Source: Algoriphagus ratkowskyi
GTDB lineage: Bacteria > Bacteroidota > Bacteroidia > Cytophagales > Cyclobacteriaceae
NCBI RefSeq assembly: GCF_002150505.1
Contig: NZ_MSSV01000003.1
Location: 124,001 to 188,000 of the forward strand
Reading direction: 5' to 3'
Length of the DNA stretch: 64,000 nucleotides
Shown: positions 63,964 through 64,000 of the stretch, in pieces
Position numbering within the stretch: position 1 is the stretch's first letter
How the letters are laid out: each line of letters begins with the position of its first letter
Notes under the pieces: generated by a model
The model's database searches: none
What the model was told of the DNA's origin: nothing
The model's input: only the letters and a program-made list of their open reading frames with translations
Made by a program: the position numbers and the translations under genes

Positions 63964-64000
63964 ATGAAAGTCGCCCTTCATGGCTTATCGCTGAAAGCAG
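63964..64000 (+). CDS. Start of a gene, probably NAD kinase (cut by the window end)
   Basis: An ATG three bases after the CBS-domain gene opens the frame MKVALHGLSLKA, which resembles the first strand of Bacteroidota NAD kinases (MKIALxG). Only 12 codons are visible, so the call rests on this start and on the CBS neighbour. Confidence 0.55.
   Translation, partial: MKVALHGLSLKA

Overview
The window reads as chromosomal DNA of a member of the Bacteroidota, most likely Cytophagales close to Cyclobacteriaceae/Algoriphagus. The evidence is a complete type IX secretion/gliding core (porP/sprF-like, gldK, gldL, gldM, gldN) with an sprE/porW-like gene nearby; an ATP synthase cluster without atpD and atpC; a NusB with a long N-terminal extension; a nusB-ytxH-DUF1573-yajC-ybbR-coaE series; promoters of the TTTG / TAnnTTTG type; and AT-rich spacers carrying short palindromic repeats. 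I see no phage, complete insertion sequence, tRNA, rRNA or CRISPR array. The genus is inferred, not shown.

Layout. 1-8.5 kb: a small secreted protein behind a structured leader, an SDR oxidoreductase with a small Rho-N-like protein, two M14 carboxypeptidase paralogues (one without catalytic residues), and a universal stress protein coupled to a cation/proton antiporter. 8.7-19.6 kb: single genes (hemH, purM, ceramidase-like, DUF983, methyltransferase, acyl-CoA dehydrogenase, UbiA-like, SGNH esterase, orphan antitoxin-like, sulfatase) separated by repeat-rich spacers. 19.9-25.6 kb: ATP synthase operon on the minus strand. 25.7-32.5 kb: sprE/porW-like, PBP1A and uvrC. 32.5-41.9 kb: one minus-strand series from a BamA-like protein through a DUF4271-type protein, hemD and porP to gldKLMN. 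41.9-46.3 kb: hemW, a DUF721 protein, and a three-gene partner-switching module. 46.4-52.1 kb: two parvulin-type chaperones, a small helical protein, an ABC exporter. 52.2-57.4 kb: leucine dehydrogenase and the nusB to coaE cluster. 57.5-64 kb: a HipA-like kinase overlapping a DUF3037 gene, serS, a lipoprotein, a dioxygenase with a ChrA transporter, a CBS-domain protein, and the first codons of a probable NAD kinase.

How the parts fit. Envelope biogenesis and secretion dominate: the T9SS core, sprE/porW, a BamA-type barrel, PBP1A, periplasmic isomerases, YajC and an MsbA-like exporter. Three heme-related genes (hemH, hemD, hemW) are scattered. The points most worth a second look are the HipA-like/DUF3037 overlapping pair, the active/inactive M14 pair, the leader with alternating complementary segments at 450-567, the partner-switching module with no visible sigma factor, and the inverted CACAGAG-type repeats flanking the 9.7-10.2 kb spacer.

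Limits. All family names come from reading the translations and recalling family motifs; no search was run. Start sites were adjusted where signal peptides or conserved N-termini argue for a later start.
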